Shown one piece after another: positions 1 through 12,678 of a DNA stretch of 64,000 bases; position 1 is the first letter of the stretch, and the number at the start of each line of letters is the position of its first letter. A program made the position numbers and the translations under genes. Source of the stretch: Dromaius novaehollandiae (taxonomy: Eukaryota; Chordata; Aves; Casuariiformes; Dromaiidae). Under the pieces are notes generated by a model, which worked only from the letters and a program-made list of their open reading frames with translations, made no database searches and was not told the origin of the DNA. The stretch is from positions 8,455,448-8,519,447 of the forward strand of contig NC_088108.1 in assembly GCF_036370855.1 (NCBI RefSeq), in the 5' to 3' direction.

Positions 1-439
1 TCTACTGAAATTGCATTCAAACAGTGTTTGCAAAATCTTTTTTCTGGAAAACAGGAAATACAGATAAAATTTTTGGTGAGTGCACAGACTCACCAACATC
101 TTGTCCACGTTTAAACATACTTGGGCACAAAGCAACAAAACATTATGTATCATCTGACCACAGGAACAAATGAATCATTTCTAATTTATTCTAATCCTTC
201 AGGGTATTTGCAACACAAAAAACATGTGCCTGATAATGCAGATGATAGAATTGCTCAATGACCAGACAAGATTTTAGCATTTATTTTTTAATCTGATGTA
301 GAGAAACTTTAGCTCTGGGTTTTTTTTTATCTACCTTTTTATTTTTGTCCTCAATATTCATTCTTTTGCAGTAAATGAAAAAGGTAACAGATTTAGCTGT
401 TTTACTTGGGAGAAAGGTAGTATCTGGAAAAGAATTCAG

Positions 440-600
440 TTTAGTCACTGTCTGACCTTGGTTATTTGTGGCTTAAGTTACATTTTCACTGTAGCTTTGA
501 ATATAGGCTTATCTCTATGACTCAGTTTATCCATTTATAAAACTGATAAGCAATACCTACTGTGTAACAGTGATTTGAAACTTAATACTGTTTGATAACA
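440..600 (+). repeat. MIR-like ancient SINE relic
   Basis: The stretch carries, in MIR order, a segment like 'TGACCTTGG...TTAAGTTAC', then 'CTCAGTTTATCCATTTATAAA' (compare MIR 'CTCAGTTTCCTCATCTGTAAA'), then 'ATACCTAC' and a diverged 'GTGATTTGAAACTTAATA'. A short insertion separates the first two blocks. The match is from memory of the MIR consensus; divergence is high, as expected for an amniote-age element. Confidence 0.5.
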
Positions 601-3600
601 TTCCTCAAATGTATGGGAATAAGTGGAAATTCACATATTCTTTTTTAATTTACTTTTCTGAGTGAAAGTTGCTTCAAATACTTTTTTGACTTTTCTGAAC
701 TCACACTGATTATTCTACTTCAGTAGGCATCCAAGTACTTTTTGTAGAGTTCTAGAATACTTTTTAATCACTTAAGGCTTTCATAAACTTTTACTTCTCT
801 GTATCTTTATTTGGCATGACCGTCTTTACCTAATCACCAAGAATTGAGTGCCTGACAATAAAACATAGTAAAGTCACACTAGTCAATTACCATTCCATCT
901 ACTTTCCTCAACTTTTATTTTGCTGGTGATTCACAAGCTGTGTAGCTTTGTTCAGTCTGTTCCCACTCCTCTATGAAGGAGCGAAGAAGAAGGAAGGGGC
1001 TTACTGGACATTAATCTTGCACAATTGTATGTGTTTGAGCTGACTTTGAAATATGCTTTTAAACATGCATGGGTGATGTAGTTGAAACTTGAACTTCAAT
1101 ATATTATTTTTACTGCAACTTTCTTTAATTCTGTAGAGAACTCAGACTAATGAGTCATGTAATAGATGACCAAGTGCTTAAGCAGAATGTGAAATGATAC
1201 AAGGTGGGGACATAAAATAAGATCTGTGACAAGCTGAACACATTTATTACACAAGAAGATATTGAAAATGAAGAAGTGACTACACAAGATATTAATCACT
1301 GACTGAATTCCCATCTCTTGAACTTTACCAAGTAACAGATTTTAATTTGGGGGTGGAGGGTTCTGTTTGGTGAGTTTGGGAATTTTTTTGTAAAAATATT
1401 CTGGCACAGCTAGTCAGCAGCTGTACCGCTTGAATAATCTGGACTAATACTTGCAACAAGGCACTAAGGGACAGCATCTTGATTTTTACTAGGTAAGTCA
1501 CTGAATACTGGAGGAGTAAGAAGCACTAAAATGTACAGAAATACCTGGGAGTTGTTCCACTTAGCACTTGCAAAGCCAATGCCTGGATCAAAGGTATTAA
1601 GCACTCACCCTGCTCCTCTGAAGTCAGTGGGCTTTAGACATGTAAATGCCTTTGACTTTTCAAGCTTAACTGACAGAGGCAGTGGGAGTCTGAGACAATC
1701 AAGTTACCACGTTTTGCTGAGCTGCCGTATCTCTCAGTAAGTATGCCAAGTAAAGTGACGTAGATTAATGTCTGATTTGAATTACCTTGTATTTGTCACA
1801 GCCTCAGAGCATCCACCCTGGATGGCTATTGTGGAACAGCAAACTAAGTAACTTAATAAAACACTAAGTCTCTCCTATGTTTGAATGCTAGTTTTCAAAG
1901 GTGACCTGCAGCATTTAGAAGTGTAAGCACTAGATCCAAAGATTTGGGCATCCCAGGTACGGCAGTGCCTGCTTTTTGACTCCTGGGTCCAGACCAGGCT
2001 CTTGAGCTGGGAAATAGATGCACAGACTGTCTTTGCAAGTTGTACAGAGAGTTACTGCTTCAGAAGACATTAAAAACTGCACAGCGAGTACAGACTATTT
2101 AAATGCAGTGCGGTGACCCCACTACAGATGCAGTGACCTCAGGGTAAGCACCAGGGAAATGCAGAAGGTTGGAATGAGTTCTAAGTCCCATGCATAAAGA
2201 TGCCTTATTCACAGCCGCAGCAAAGTACCTTTTTTCACTCTGATCCATGGCCATGAACTAGCAACACAAATGAAAGCTTAAATTAAAAATCAATCCTGCA
2301 GTGTACTTTTATTCATTTTGCTTGAAATTATTTTACTAAGGCAATGCTAGAAAAAAAATCACTGTTTGAAAAAGGTGATACCCCCCAACCAGTAGCTTAC
2401 ATCCCGAAATAATCAGTCTTGTTGCTCACCATCTGCAGCGCTACTTTCTAAAGTAAATAAAGCTGTAAGAACAACTGCTCAGATTAAACCTTTACATTTG
2501 TCATATGACAGTAGCCCATTTAAGGTCTGCTTCTGCTCAGCTAAAAGATTCCTATTAGCTTCGGTAAGATTCAGACTCAATTCTTAATATAGCATTTTGT
2601 GAAGACCCCCTTTTCATGGCTAATTAGTCACTAAGATTTATTCAGCAGTCTCTGCCATTTTACAAATCTGTAAGAGCTGTTGAAACCTTCTATACAGTCC
2701 AAAAAGAAAAGCAGAAGGGAGCAGGATGCTCAGTATCAACATGCAAAGTAAGAAGCAGCCATAAAGCAAGGTGATTTTCAAACTTGTATCATTGCATTCA
2801 ATTTCATGATGTGAGCGTCATAAAATAAAAAATTCAGCTCTTTCCATTTTTGATTCACCAATGTGCATTCCTTATTTTTTCATCAGTGATTTTAGTTACT
2901 TAGGATTTCAGAAGTCTGTGAATCTTGTAGAAGTCTTTTTTAATGAAAACTTTTTGCAAAGCAAGTTTTCCTAAATTTCATCCAACCTTCATCTGAATGC
3001 GTAAGAAAGTTACTTTTCTGCTAAACACTGTCAGCAATAAGTGTGACCCCAGTCATGGTGTCTCAAACTGGAAACGGGATGTTTTCATTCAGAATGAGTA
3101 CTTAAAATAATGCTGTTCTCACCAGCACTGCTGTTAGGCATTTCCAAAGAGAACGACACTCAAGTGCAAATACTGAAGTCATTCCAGCTAACAAAAAATA
3201 GTTGAACATTTTGCTGCCAGTACTGAGAAAGTAATGAAGATGACAAAGATCACAAAGCAACAGAATGCAAATCATTTGAATCATATTTGGAGTGGTGTAT
3301 TATGGTAACCTATAAATAACTAATTGCATAAAATTGCTTTAGTAGTTTCTAGATGGCAGCTTTAATTAAAAGCACCAGAGACATTGAGAAGTTTAGAAAT
3401 GGATGGCATGTAATTTGCCCTTTTACCAACCATAAAATGGTAATTAACCAATTTGATTCACTTCTTCCTATTAAAAGTTTTATGAGACTAGCAAGTTCCT
3501 TCTAAATACAGTTTTTCTTCAGCAGAAGGTAGCACATTCTCTTTTATCAGTCCTCACCAGTAGTTTTAGATGTTCATGTACAAAATCTTCAGAAGTTTAG

Positions 3601-5499
3601 TTAGAAGTTTTCAATGTAAAAAGCTCATTTGCAGTTTTTAACTGGGCAAAAAGTGTCAAGTAGAATTTCCAGAAGTGGACATTATAATAGCTCTTGCTGT
3701 TGTTCATCGATGTGTTTGAGGAGGATTTGTTCACAAAAATATTGTCTTCGAATGCAATGTGGGCTATGCTATGAAAAAGAAAGATAAAATATCTCAATAG
3801 GGAACTTGCTTTATTAATTTTAATCCATATTTTGTAATTTAATTACAAATCTACCGTAAGCTTAGCTCCATTAACATTGCAAGGCCAAGATTTCTAGACT
3901 GAAAATAAAGGTCAGCTGCATAATACTCACATCTGTTTTGAAATTACACCTATGTTAGTTTCGCACAGAAATGAGCAGTTTGCTTTCAAAGTGTTACTTG
4001 CATTGATAATTGTGTACGTATGTGCACTAAGGGAGATCTATCAAAAGAGTTAACCCTTTTACCAGACTCGCACCCCAGGGCATAGCACAGGAGAGGTTAC
4101 TCCATCTGCCATCTGTGTTTGCCGTGGCTGTATCCAGCCTGTCTGCTAGCTACTATTTTGCACAGAAAAGTTGCAAAGAGCAAGACTTTTTTTGCAAAGC
4201 CTTTCTAGTGATGATAGGCAGTAGCCAATGTATGAATGCACTAGCAGCATTTTTGATGTTGGTTGGCAGAATTAAAATGGAACTGATTAACAGATCTGTA
4301 ATGATAAATAAATACTGTTCTAAGACGTCCGAGCATAAAACCACTGGAGATGGAAGTTAGCAAGAGCTCCTGTTTTACATTCAGGTCCGTACAATCTAGT
4401 CCCATGTAAGACAGTTCCAGTGACTAAACATGACTAAAGCAGTCCTTCAGGACAAGATGTTACTCAGAAAAACAGATTGTGCTCAGCCTTTGAGTCAAAG
4501 GATACGACCAGTTCTCGCACAGGAGGACTTAGTCTGTATTCAGACATCCGTGTTAGAGTAGGGATCTCAGCTATCCAAGCAACAGAGGTGTGTCATGTGG
4601 GCAATAAGCCACATTTGTGCCCAGAGACCGTGTCGGTGAGGCATACAGTTCAGTGCTACGGTCCCATAGGAAGCCAGAATGAGGCCCTAAGGCAAACTAC
4701 ATTTTACTCTCTGTGCAAAGAAAAGAAGATATGTAAAAATGAGCTTTTTCACTCAGTCAAGGAGTGAGCAGTATTCATACTTAGAGCAATTTATGCTTAC
4801 AGTGGCACTTGGGAAGTACATGGTTCCTCCCCAACTTCCTAAGTGATTAAAGAGCAGCTGAAGTGCTGTGTGGGCTTCTCTTCTGTATCACACTGTACGT
4901 CACGAAAGGATTAAAAATAAGCTCTTGGAGTACAGATTATGTGAAGCATCATGCAAGTTGTGACAGGAGCATTAATGAGTCCAACATCTAATAATGAATA
5001 AATTGGGACAGTTTAGCCACAGATCTGTATTTTGTTTTTCAGTGCTGTGTTATCAGTAGGGCATTTGTCAACAAGATTTAAATGCATAAGTACTTTTTTT
5101 CCAACAGGTAAACTGGTGTTATTTTGGTTTAAGTTAAAAACTAAGAAAAGGATGGGTTTTTTCTGAGTGAAGTAGCTCCACAGGAATAAGCATTGGATGC
5201 AGTGGTTGTGTTGAACATGTATAAACTGGTGCTCGAAACTTGGCTTCTAAGGAAGTGCCAGGAATTTGTTATCTTTAGTACCGATACCACGGACATGGTC
5301 CTGTGCATGTTACTACACTGGTGTACGTACTTCCCCTGCACGTAGATTGCCTTACTGTGATGGTTGTAGGCCGGAAAAGCACACTCTCAACGTTAAAGGA
5401 TCTTTGGTTTTCTTATACAGGCAGTATTTGAAATCCATTCAGCAGCACAGCTGAGTAGCTGTATTTCACTGCTGCATGATTTTGGACTTTTATATAATG

Positions 5500-6930
5500 G
5501 ATGGTTCGCAGCCAATACGGCCATCTGCTCGCGGGGAAATTGCGTGAGCCTGGAGCCGCGCGTGCCGTGGGGATAGGTGGTGGCGTCGCGTTGCCCGCGA
5601 CGTGGCTCCCGCCCGGGCTGCGCAGGGGCTCCTCTCCGGGTGCACCGCAGCCCCCTCCCCGCCACCCAGGGGGCTTCCTTGCTTCAGCCTGTGACCTAGG
5701 CTGGGAAGTAAGTGAAATCCCACCTAACAGCTCCACAGTGTAACATCGGTAGGGTTAAAAGCACCCCAACAGGCAGTCGTACCTGCACCCAGCAGTGATC
5801 ACGTGAGGCAGTCCTTGCTCCTTACGCCTTCAGGGCCACAGCAGTCCGAGTGCCTTTTTCTCCGGAATAGGAGGCTTTCGGAGACTCCCACCAAAACAGA
5901 GAGAGGCAGGAGCTGCAGAGGCTTTTGTCACAACCCATCACTCATCCGAGAAGAAACCCCGGCACGATTTCCTAGCAGCTTTTCCATTTTCTACTCCATT
6001 TGCATGTTCTGGGCTCCACGGTGTCCCTGCTCTGGTGGTTGGTAGGGCCCAGGCCGGAGGTGGTGGGACCCCCAAAATCCCGGCGCGAGGGCAGAAGGTG
6101 CCTGGGGCCCCGGGCTCCACGTGCTCCGGGGCCCGAGCTGGGGTGCTGGAGTCAGCCCAGCCCTGCTGCTTTCTTGAAGGGCTGATGTGTCCATGCACAG
6201 CGGCCAGTTCAAACCCTCCCCATACCAAACAGCAGGTAATACCTTGGCCCTTTGGGCATTGTTGCTGGGGAAAGCTGCCGGCCTCCCAGCAGCCGATCAC
6301 GGTAAAGGCACCGGCCTTTCCGCCGGTGGTGCATTTTGCTGGCTTCTGCCACGGGCATTCCCTTGGGAGGAGCATTTGCAAAAAGCCTGTCAGATTGGTG
6401 TGTTAATTACTTGTTGACATGGTTATTAAGACTGGATTTCTTTTTTTGCTTCAGTTGGGTTTTAGGGTGGTTGTTTTTGCAGCTTGTTTGCATCCAGAGA
6501 TTTTGCAGTTCACTGCCCATGTAGTCTCAGTTTCTGAGCAGGCTGAAAGTCTGACCGGTAGCCCTAACTCTCACCTTGTGTGTGTGTGTGCCAGACAGAC
6601 AGGCGTGCAGTCCCTTCCCGACAGCTGGGGCACACAGTTCGTGCCCTCGGTACCAGAGCTGCCCCTTTGGTTCCTGGACGCGCTCTGCACCTCAGCTCCC
6701 CGTCAGCCATTCCAGCCGTTCGGGTTTGTAGCTTGACCGCGTAGAAGCACGTGGCGGACGGGAGCTGCCAGGCTGTGTGTGAAGTGTCTGCCTGCACCGT
6801 CACTCTCTAATTAGAGAGTAAAGATCCTCTGAGAGCGCCGCGTGGAGGGATCATCCTCGGGGAGCTCCCGCACCCCGGGACCGTCGCCCCCCCGCTGACG
6901 TCTGCCTTCTGCGTTTCGGTGGGGAGCCGT
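5500..6930. other. CpG-rich intronic segment
   Basis: Within an AT-rich intron, this segment is strongly GC- and CpG-rich, most densely at about 5505-5680, 6030-6150, 6600-6700 and 6830-6920, with many CG dinucleotides and G- or C-runs. The open frames inside it on both strands (up to about 147 codons) are what GC-rich DNA gives by chance and show no domain I recognise. It could be an intragenic CpG island with promoter or enhancer activity, or simply a GC-biased patch of the kind common in bird genomes. Confidence 0.5.
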
Positions 6931-8927
6931 CTCAGGCGATGCACCTATGTGTCCTGTGTCCTAAGGCATTTAAGCAGTCCTTGGGCACTTTCTGTCCAAA
7001 ATGGAGGACGTGACAGGACAGTGAATACCGGTCTTTTAACTGCAGTTTACAGCCAGGCGAATACACCAAATTGCTAATTTCAAAGTACTAATTTCAATTA
7101 CCAGCACTATCCCAATAGCCTGAGGACTGAACGCGGTAGGAGAGTTAGACACTAAAAAGTTAACTACTGTGGCCTTTGGATTTTTTTTTTCTTTTTTTTA
7201 TGGTGATACCCTCGGACCTCGGAGAGCTGCCTAAATGTCATACACAGTGAAAAGGTGCCTCCGAATGGGAGCTGAAGCAGCTGGGGATGTTACGAGAGGG
7301 CATGTCTAAAAGCCTGTACCCTTCACAGCCGTACTCGGCGCTTCCGCTGGGTGTTAGTGCTCTAAGAGAAACCGTGTTGTGCTCAAGCGTCTGTAATTGC
7401 CAGGCGTATCCAGCTCCCAGGCGGAGGGTGTCTTCGGGCCCCGGGACACTGCCCCGTCCCTAGCCCCTGGGGACTGGCGTGCTCCCTGTCAGCGCTGCCT
7501 GTCCTCCCCCTGCTGCATGCCCCGGCTGCCCCCATATATTTAAAGAAAGATTAAAGACATGCAACAAGGCGGTGGAGGGGGATTGGGTTTTTTCTTTTCG
7601 TTTTTTCTTAATGGCTCATGGAAGTGCTGTATGGTTTTCCAAGCTGGCATGCAAGCAAGCATTTTGTAAACTCGGCATACACACAGCCTTCAGTTGTGCT
7701 AAATGCAGGGGACAAAAATCAAGAGCCATATAAGCCACTGTCCAAACCATCTGTTCAAGTCCTCTGCCTTTCGTTTCTATGTAGCAGAACATAAATTCAT
7801 TATTAAAAGAGCTTGGCTGTGCGCAGCAGATGCTATAATTGCAAAGTTATGCAATTTTAAATGGGAAATTATGAAGTAGTTTAAAGCAAGAAATTGAACG
7901 GTTTGGGTAGAAAGTGTTTTACAAACCCAACTTGAATAGAAGTGCTCTTCTAGCTATTTTCAACATTTCAGGAAAAAAAGACTGTACTTACATTTCGTGC
8001 AATACAGAAAAGTCTAACAAAGCAGGAGTGCAGGAAGACCTGGGGGGGAAGCGTTAGGCTGGGACGGAGCAGGGCTGGGCGCACATCGTGGCGCGGCTCC
8101 ACGGACACGGCCAACGCGAGACAGCAAGCGCTCTCCTGGCTCTGCGCCTCAGCTCCCCCACTGAAATAAAGAAGAACATGAACTGCCCCTTGCCTAGCCC
8201 TCCTAGTTTGCTTTGGCGTCTGTCCCTGCGTTGCAAAGCAGTGCAGTGTAGTGGTGCTAGAGCTATTGCAGGTACCAGAAGGGAGAGAGCCACGTTAGCT
8301 CATGCTGCAGTATGCTGAAGCCCTCTGTTGCTGGGGAACTAGCCTGTTTCTGGTACATGACCATGTGTTTTGGGGAACACTGCACTGCAAGACGTTCAAT
8401 AGTACGCTATTCCTTGGGACCAGACAATTCATATAGATAACCTCTTCCACAAAAAGGATCTCTGTGGCTTTTCGTGGGTGCTTCCTACTTGCCCTTGTGC
8501 TCTGATAATGCACACAGTATAGTATTATAAGAATTTTGCTTCTGCATGGGAATTAAGAAAGTGAAAATGAAGACAAATCAGCTATAAGGTAAGTTTTAGA
8601 GAAGCTAGTCTTGCCCACTGTCTGTGATGAAGGACATGGTGCAAAGTTATTGAAGAGCGTAATTCTATGAATATATGTTACAAGCACGTATGCTGCTTTA
8701 TTCTGTGTCTTATGTCTCTGTAGGTCAGAGACACTCTGATATCTGGATAATGTTTTTCCATATACAATTGTATAAGCTTCAAATAAGTAATAGAGAAAAT
8801 CGACTCATACTTTTTTTAATCATCAGATTTTCAGAATCTAAGAAGAGAGTAAACATTTTAAGGTCATGCTTTCCAATCTAGATAATATCAGTGCTAACTT
8901 TTTTTTTTAACCTTTCCTCTCATCCAG

Positions 8928-9082
8928 GTATCACTGTAGATAAGCACGGATTTATTTACTTCGTTGATGGTACCATGATTCGGAAAATTGATGAGAATGG
9001 TGTGATCACAACAATAATAGGTTCAAATGGCCTCACATCAACCCAGCCGTTGAGCTGTGACTCTGGGATGGACATCACTCAG
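8928..9082 (+). CDS. TENM1: TENM1 exon: NHL propeller blade
   Basis: 155-bp exon. The acceptor is CAG at 8925-8927 after a T/C-rich tract; the donor is CAG|GTAGAC at 9083, a weak match beyond GT. It starts with two bases completing a Gly codon and encodes 51 full residues (1-51 in window numbering). The start [20 protein letters not shown] is a typical NHL strand pattern (hydrophobic-x-V-D-x-x-G-x-I-Y-F-V-D). It ends at MDITQ, phase 0, and continues directly into VRLEWP of the next exon as in known teneurins. The region belongs to the six-bladed NHL beta-propeller on the extracellular C-terminal head. The open frame runs on into the intron for about 130 bp, so retention would add a short unrelated tail. 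Confidence 0.95.
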
Positions 9083-12000
9083 GTAGACACCTGCTGTTCA
9101 TGCGTTGTCACTGTTTTACACCTTATGGAGACAAATAACTTAGTCTCCCCTACAAAAATTAGGTATCAGGATATGCTGGATGAATCAGGTAATTCTGTAC
9201 TGCACATTTTATAGACACGTTTTCAAGAGCAGCGGTGATTTGTGCTACACATGGATCTTCCATTCAAATAATTATTGTAAGGTATAGCATATAAATGCAG
9301 AAGCATGCTTTTGATTTTATACAGGAGATTGCATATGAATGTTTAGAGGAGCTTATAAAATGAATACAGAGTATGTCTAAACTGCCTTAGAAAGTTACTT
9401 GCTACTTTGAAATGTATCTTTTAAACGATGAGAAGTTTATAGCACTTTTCTTTGGTCCAGCATTCCGACTGATTTGCTTGAACCACTAAATGGAAAAGAT
9501 ATATATTCTGTTGACATCTAAGCCTCTGTTCTAAATCCTGGAGGATTATTTAGTAAGTTTGAATTAGTTTCAATTAAAAAAGAAGTGATGAGATTGCTTG
9601 GCCGTAAATCCTGTAAATGACAACAAAACAGTGGTGCTGTACAGAAGCTACTGCATTTCAGTACATTTCTCAAAGTGTTTTTCAGTTATTATTATAGGAA
9701 TATTTCTTATTCCACAAGCAGTGTAAAAGAAATTGGGCTAAAAAACACTTTTTGCCTCTCCAGTTTTTGGTAAAAAAGATAAACAGATAAACGTGAAGAA
9801 ACACAAATGGTACTCCTGACTAGTCAGTGAACAACACTTAGATACCACAAGGAAGGGATTAGTGTTTGCCAATAAATACTTGAATTAGTCAGCTTCAAAA
9901 TGGGGGAAAAGCTGTATTTAAAAAAACTTGAGACATTCAAGTAACATCGTAAAGATATATTATGGAATGCATAAGATAATAACCAGAATGCAGTTGATTT
10001 CACATTTCTTTTTTTTCCTTTCCCCCCCTTCCTGAGTTGTTCTGTTAAGAGCTTGTATGCAGAATTTGAGTAGTAGCAGCAGGTTACTGTGATCCTGTAG
10101 TCATGTACACAGAGAATATGGGATTGATATTTTGGCTAGTTTGTAACAGATTTCATGGGGGCAGTCAATGGAATCTGATGCCAGAGTCACCAAAGGAGTT
10201 GGGATTTATTGCCACTACAATCAAAATAGAAAAACATATCCTCGTTCCACTTCGTATGTCACTGCACAGTCAGTTTTTTCAAATGCAAAAAAATTCTGGT
10301 CCGCTAGAAATTCAGTATTCCATGTAAATGGAACAGGATCAACTGACTTTCGTGAGTTAAATCCAAGTTTAAGCTAGCCTAGTAAATGTCTTAAGCTCAT
10401 ATTGCTCTGGACACCTCGGCTTCTGCTTTGTCACCTCTTGTAGGGTACCGCGTCCCGCAGAGGGCGTGCACGACCCCACTAAAACGACCAGCGCTCCTCA
10501 GCAGCCGCTCGGCCCCACTGCTGCACAGCAGCTGGCACGAGTGACGCTTCATGGAATTTAATGCTGCCTGAAGCACATTTTACTTATTTCTTGGATACAT
10601 ATAACAACCGCCTGGAGCATCCGTAACCAGATTAGAGATCTCCGAGGTGTAGGGAATGGTGCCAGGTGCAATATCTGTTCCCTGCCTGCCTTCTCCTTGT
10701 GATCTGCATTTAGGGCTGTGCACATAATTGCTTCACTGGCCACGTAATGAGGGAGTGTGTGTTTGTGTGCAAATTTTTGCTCATTTTCTGTATGAAATGA
10801 AAAAAATACCCACATTTTGTGTCCAAACAAAATGTCTCAGTAATCTGAAATTTGATGTTTCTTTTTTTTTTTTCCTTTTTTAAAAAAACGGAAATATACT
10901 TTAGCGAATAAATTGTGGCAAGGGGGTTAGCAAATGTGGAAGCAAAATGATTTTATTTTTAAAATGAGAAGTTACAAAGTTAAACTTTTGGGAGGCCCTA
11001 AAATTCTATTATTTGGTGAGCTGTCTAATTGCCAGAAAGAACAGGTCTAGTTTACCTTACTCTACAATATAATTGCAATGCATGGAGGAAGGGCCTCCAC
11101 AAAATCATAGATAACAGAAAGCATGTTGTAGAGCAAATACTTCTCCATGTTGTTCTCAGGGCATCGGCATTTTGATGGGGTAGTGCTGCCTTTTCACAGA
11201 GGCAGAAAGGAACTGTTTTCTTCCGTGAATAAAGCCAACACCATGCTTGCATGCTACAGGAATCTCTTGCTGCACATTTCGTAAAATTTTGCAGATGTTT
11301 CAACATTCTCGGAAGTCAAGATATGTTCTTACTGCATAGATTGGGATTATTTTGAGATAAATATTCTAAACCAATAAATATTCTAAACAACATAATAAAT
11401 GATGGCATATAAAGGACCCCTAGAAAGTAGCCAAGCAAACTAATTACTTTTTTTTTAATTGAAATTAATTCAATCTTGCTAAATAATTGTCTGTCAGTGA
11501 TTGGTGAAGTCACATTATTGGCAGTCTGCAATACCAAAGTATATACAGCTTCTTGAAGCATTTCCAGCTTTATAGATTTGTTGGGGTGGGGGACTAAGCA
11601 AACTGTCATATGGAAATTTTTCACAAAATCCAGGATTTTGAGTATTTTCACATAGCATGGAAGAACACAGACCCTAAATAAATGCCCAGAACAAAGATTC
11701 TGAAAGGTAGCTATATCGAATTCGGTTGATAGTCTTCTTTCGAAAGCTGTTGCTGATAACCAGAAAACTATGAAGTAGTCATATCCCATGGAAGTAAATG
11801 ATGTTAATCTGAAATTATAGAAAAATAACAAAATGATATTTTTACTTGGTCCAAAACAATGTCTATCCTTGCAAGTCTGCTGAGAGTATTCCAGAATGGC
11901 ATAAATATAAATGAAAGATGAATTTGGCCCATCTCCACTTGAATTGTTTTTTGGCTAAGTCACAAATAGCATTTACGTCAAGAGAATGTGGGTTGCTCAC

Positions 12001-12660
12001 AAATTGCATGTTTAGAAGAACTTATGAAATACGTTAATAAAATCAATTCTAAAAGCGAAATTTGCTCTGACAATAAAATCAACGACTTGCTCAAAATCAA
12101 TATTTCTTGATTTACAGAAATACAAAAATGTACTCCTGAAGTAAACACATAGAATAACTGCCCATTGCAAATACTACTATAAATGACAAGCTTTCACTTT
12201 AAGGCATTCACTTTAATATATGAGTTGATTATGAAAGGGTTTAATCATTTATTCCAATATCAGTTTGACAGAAACACTTCATATTAATCATTCTGTACTT
12301 GTTATTCACTGCCTTCTCGTTCTTAACCATGCAATAGTATTCTGCATTCATAAAGGAGGAAAAAAGGACAGCTGGGGCTGAGAAGATTATTTGTTGTGGC
12401 AAATAAACCACCAAGCTCTGACTAATTACTTTGCTCTCATACTTGACTGTGAGGATGTTAATCTGAATTTAGAAGGGAAAGGACATTACACTGAGGTATT
12501 TATATGGTGTGCTGGTCTTCTCTGTGCTATGTCTGCATGTACAAAACTTGGAAGACTTTTTCTTCTCACTGCAGTGCAAGTCAAGTGATTTTAGTGTTCT
12601 TCAACTAGTTAATAAGGAGGAAATATAAAGAAAATTGTTCTTCAGAGCCTAATTTATGAA

Positions 12661-12678
12661 CACACACACACACACACA
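12661..12678. repeat. (CA)n microsatellite
   Basis: Nine uninterrupted CA units. Confidence 0.95.

Larger units (their letters stand above)
1..8927 (+). other. TENM1: TENM1 intron (5' part outside window)
   Basis: Intronic DNA before the first exon in the window. It ends in a long pyrimidine tract and CAG at 8925-8927. No coding exon with teneurin similarity was found. It contains a MIR-like relic near 440-600, a CpG-rich segment at about 5500-6930, a smaller GC-rich patch near 8035-8130, and otherwise AT-rich unique-looking sequence. Short open frames here have no recognisable domain. Confidence 0.8.

Noticed and set aside
5938..6381. 147-codon minus-strand open frame in the CpG-rich intronic segment
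   Set aside because: GC-rich DNA lacks stop codons by composition; several frames are open at once, as expected by chance.
11316..11831. 171-codon minus-strand open frame in a TENM1 intron
   Set aside because: Low-complexity hydrophobic and Lys/Ile-rich translation from AT-rich DNA, with no domain, no Kozak-like context noted and no exon structure; most likely chance.
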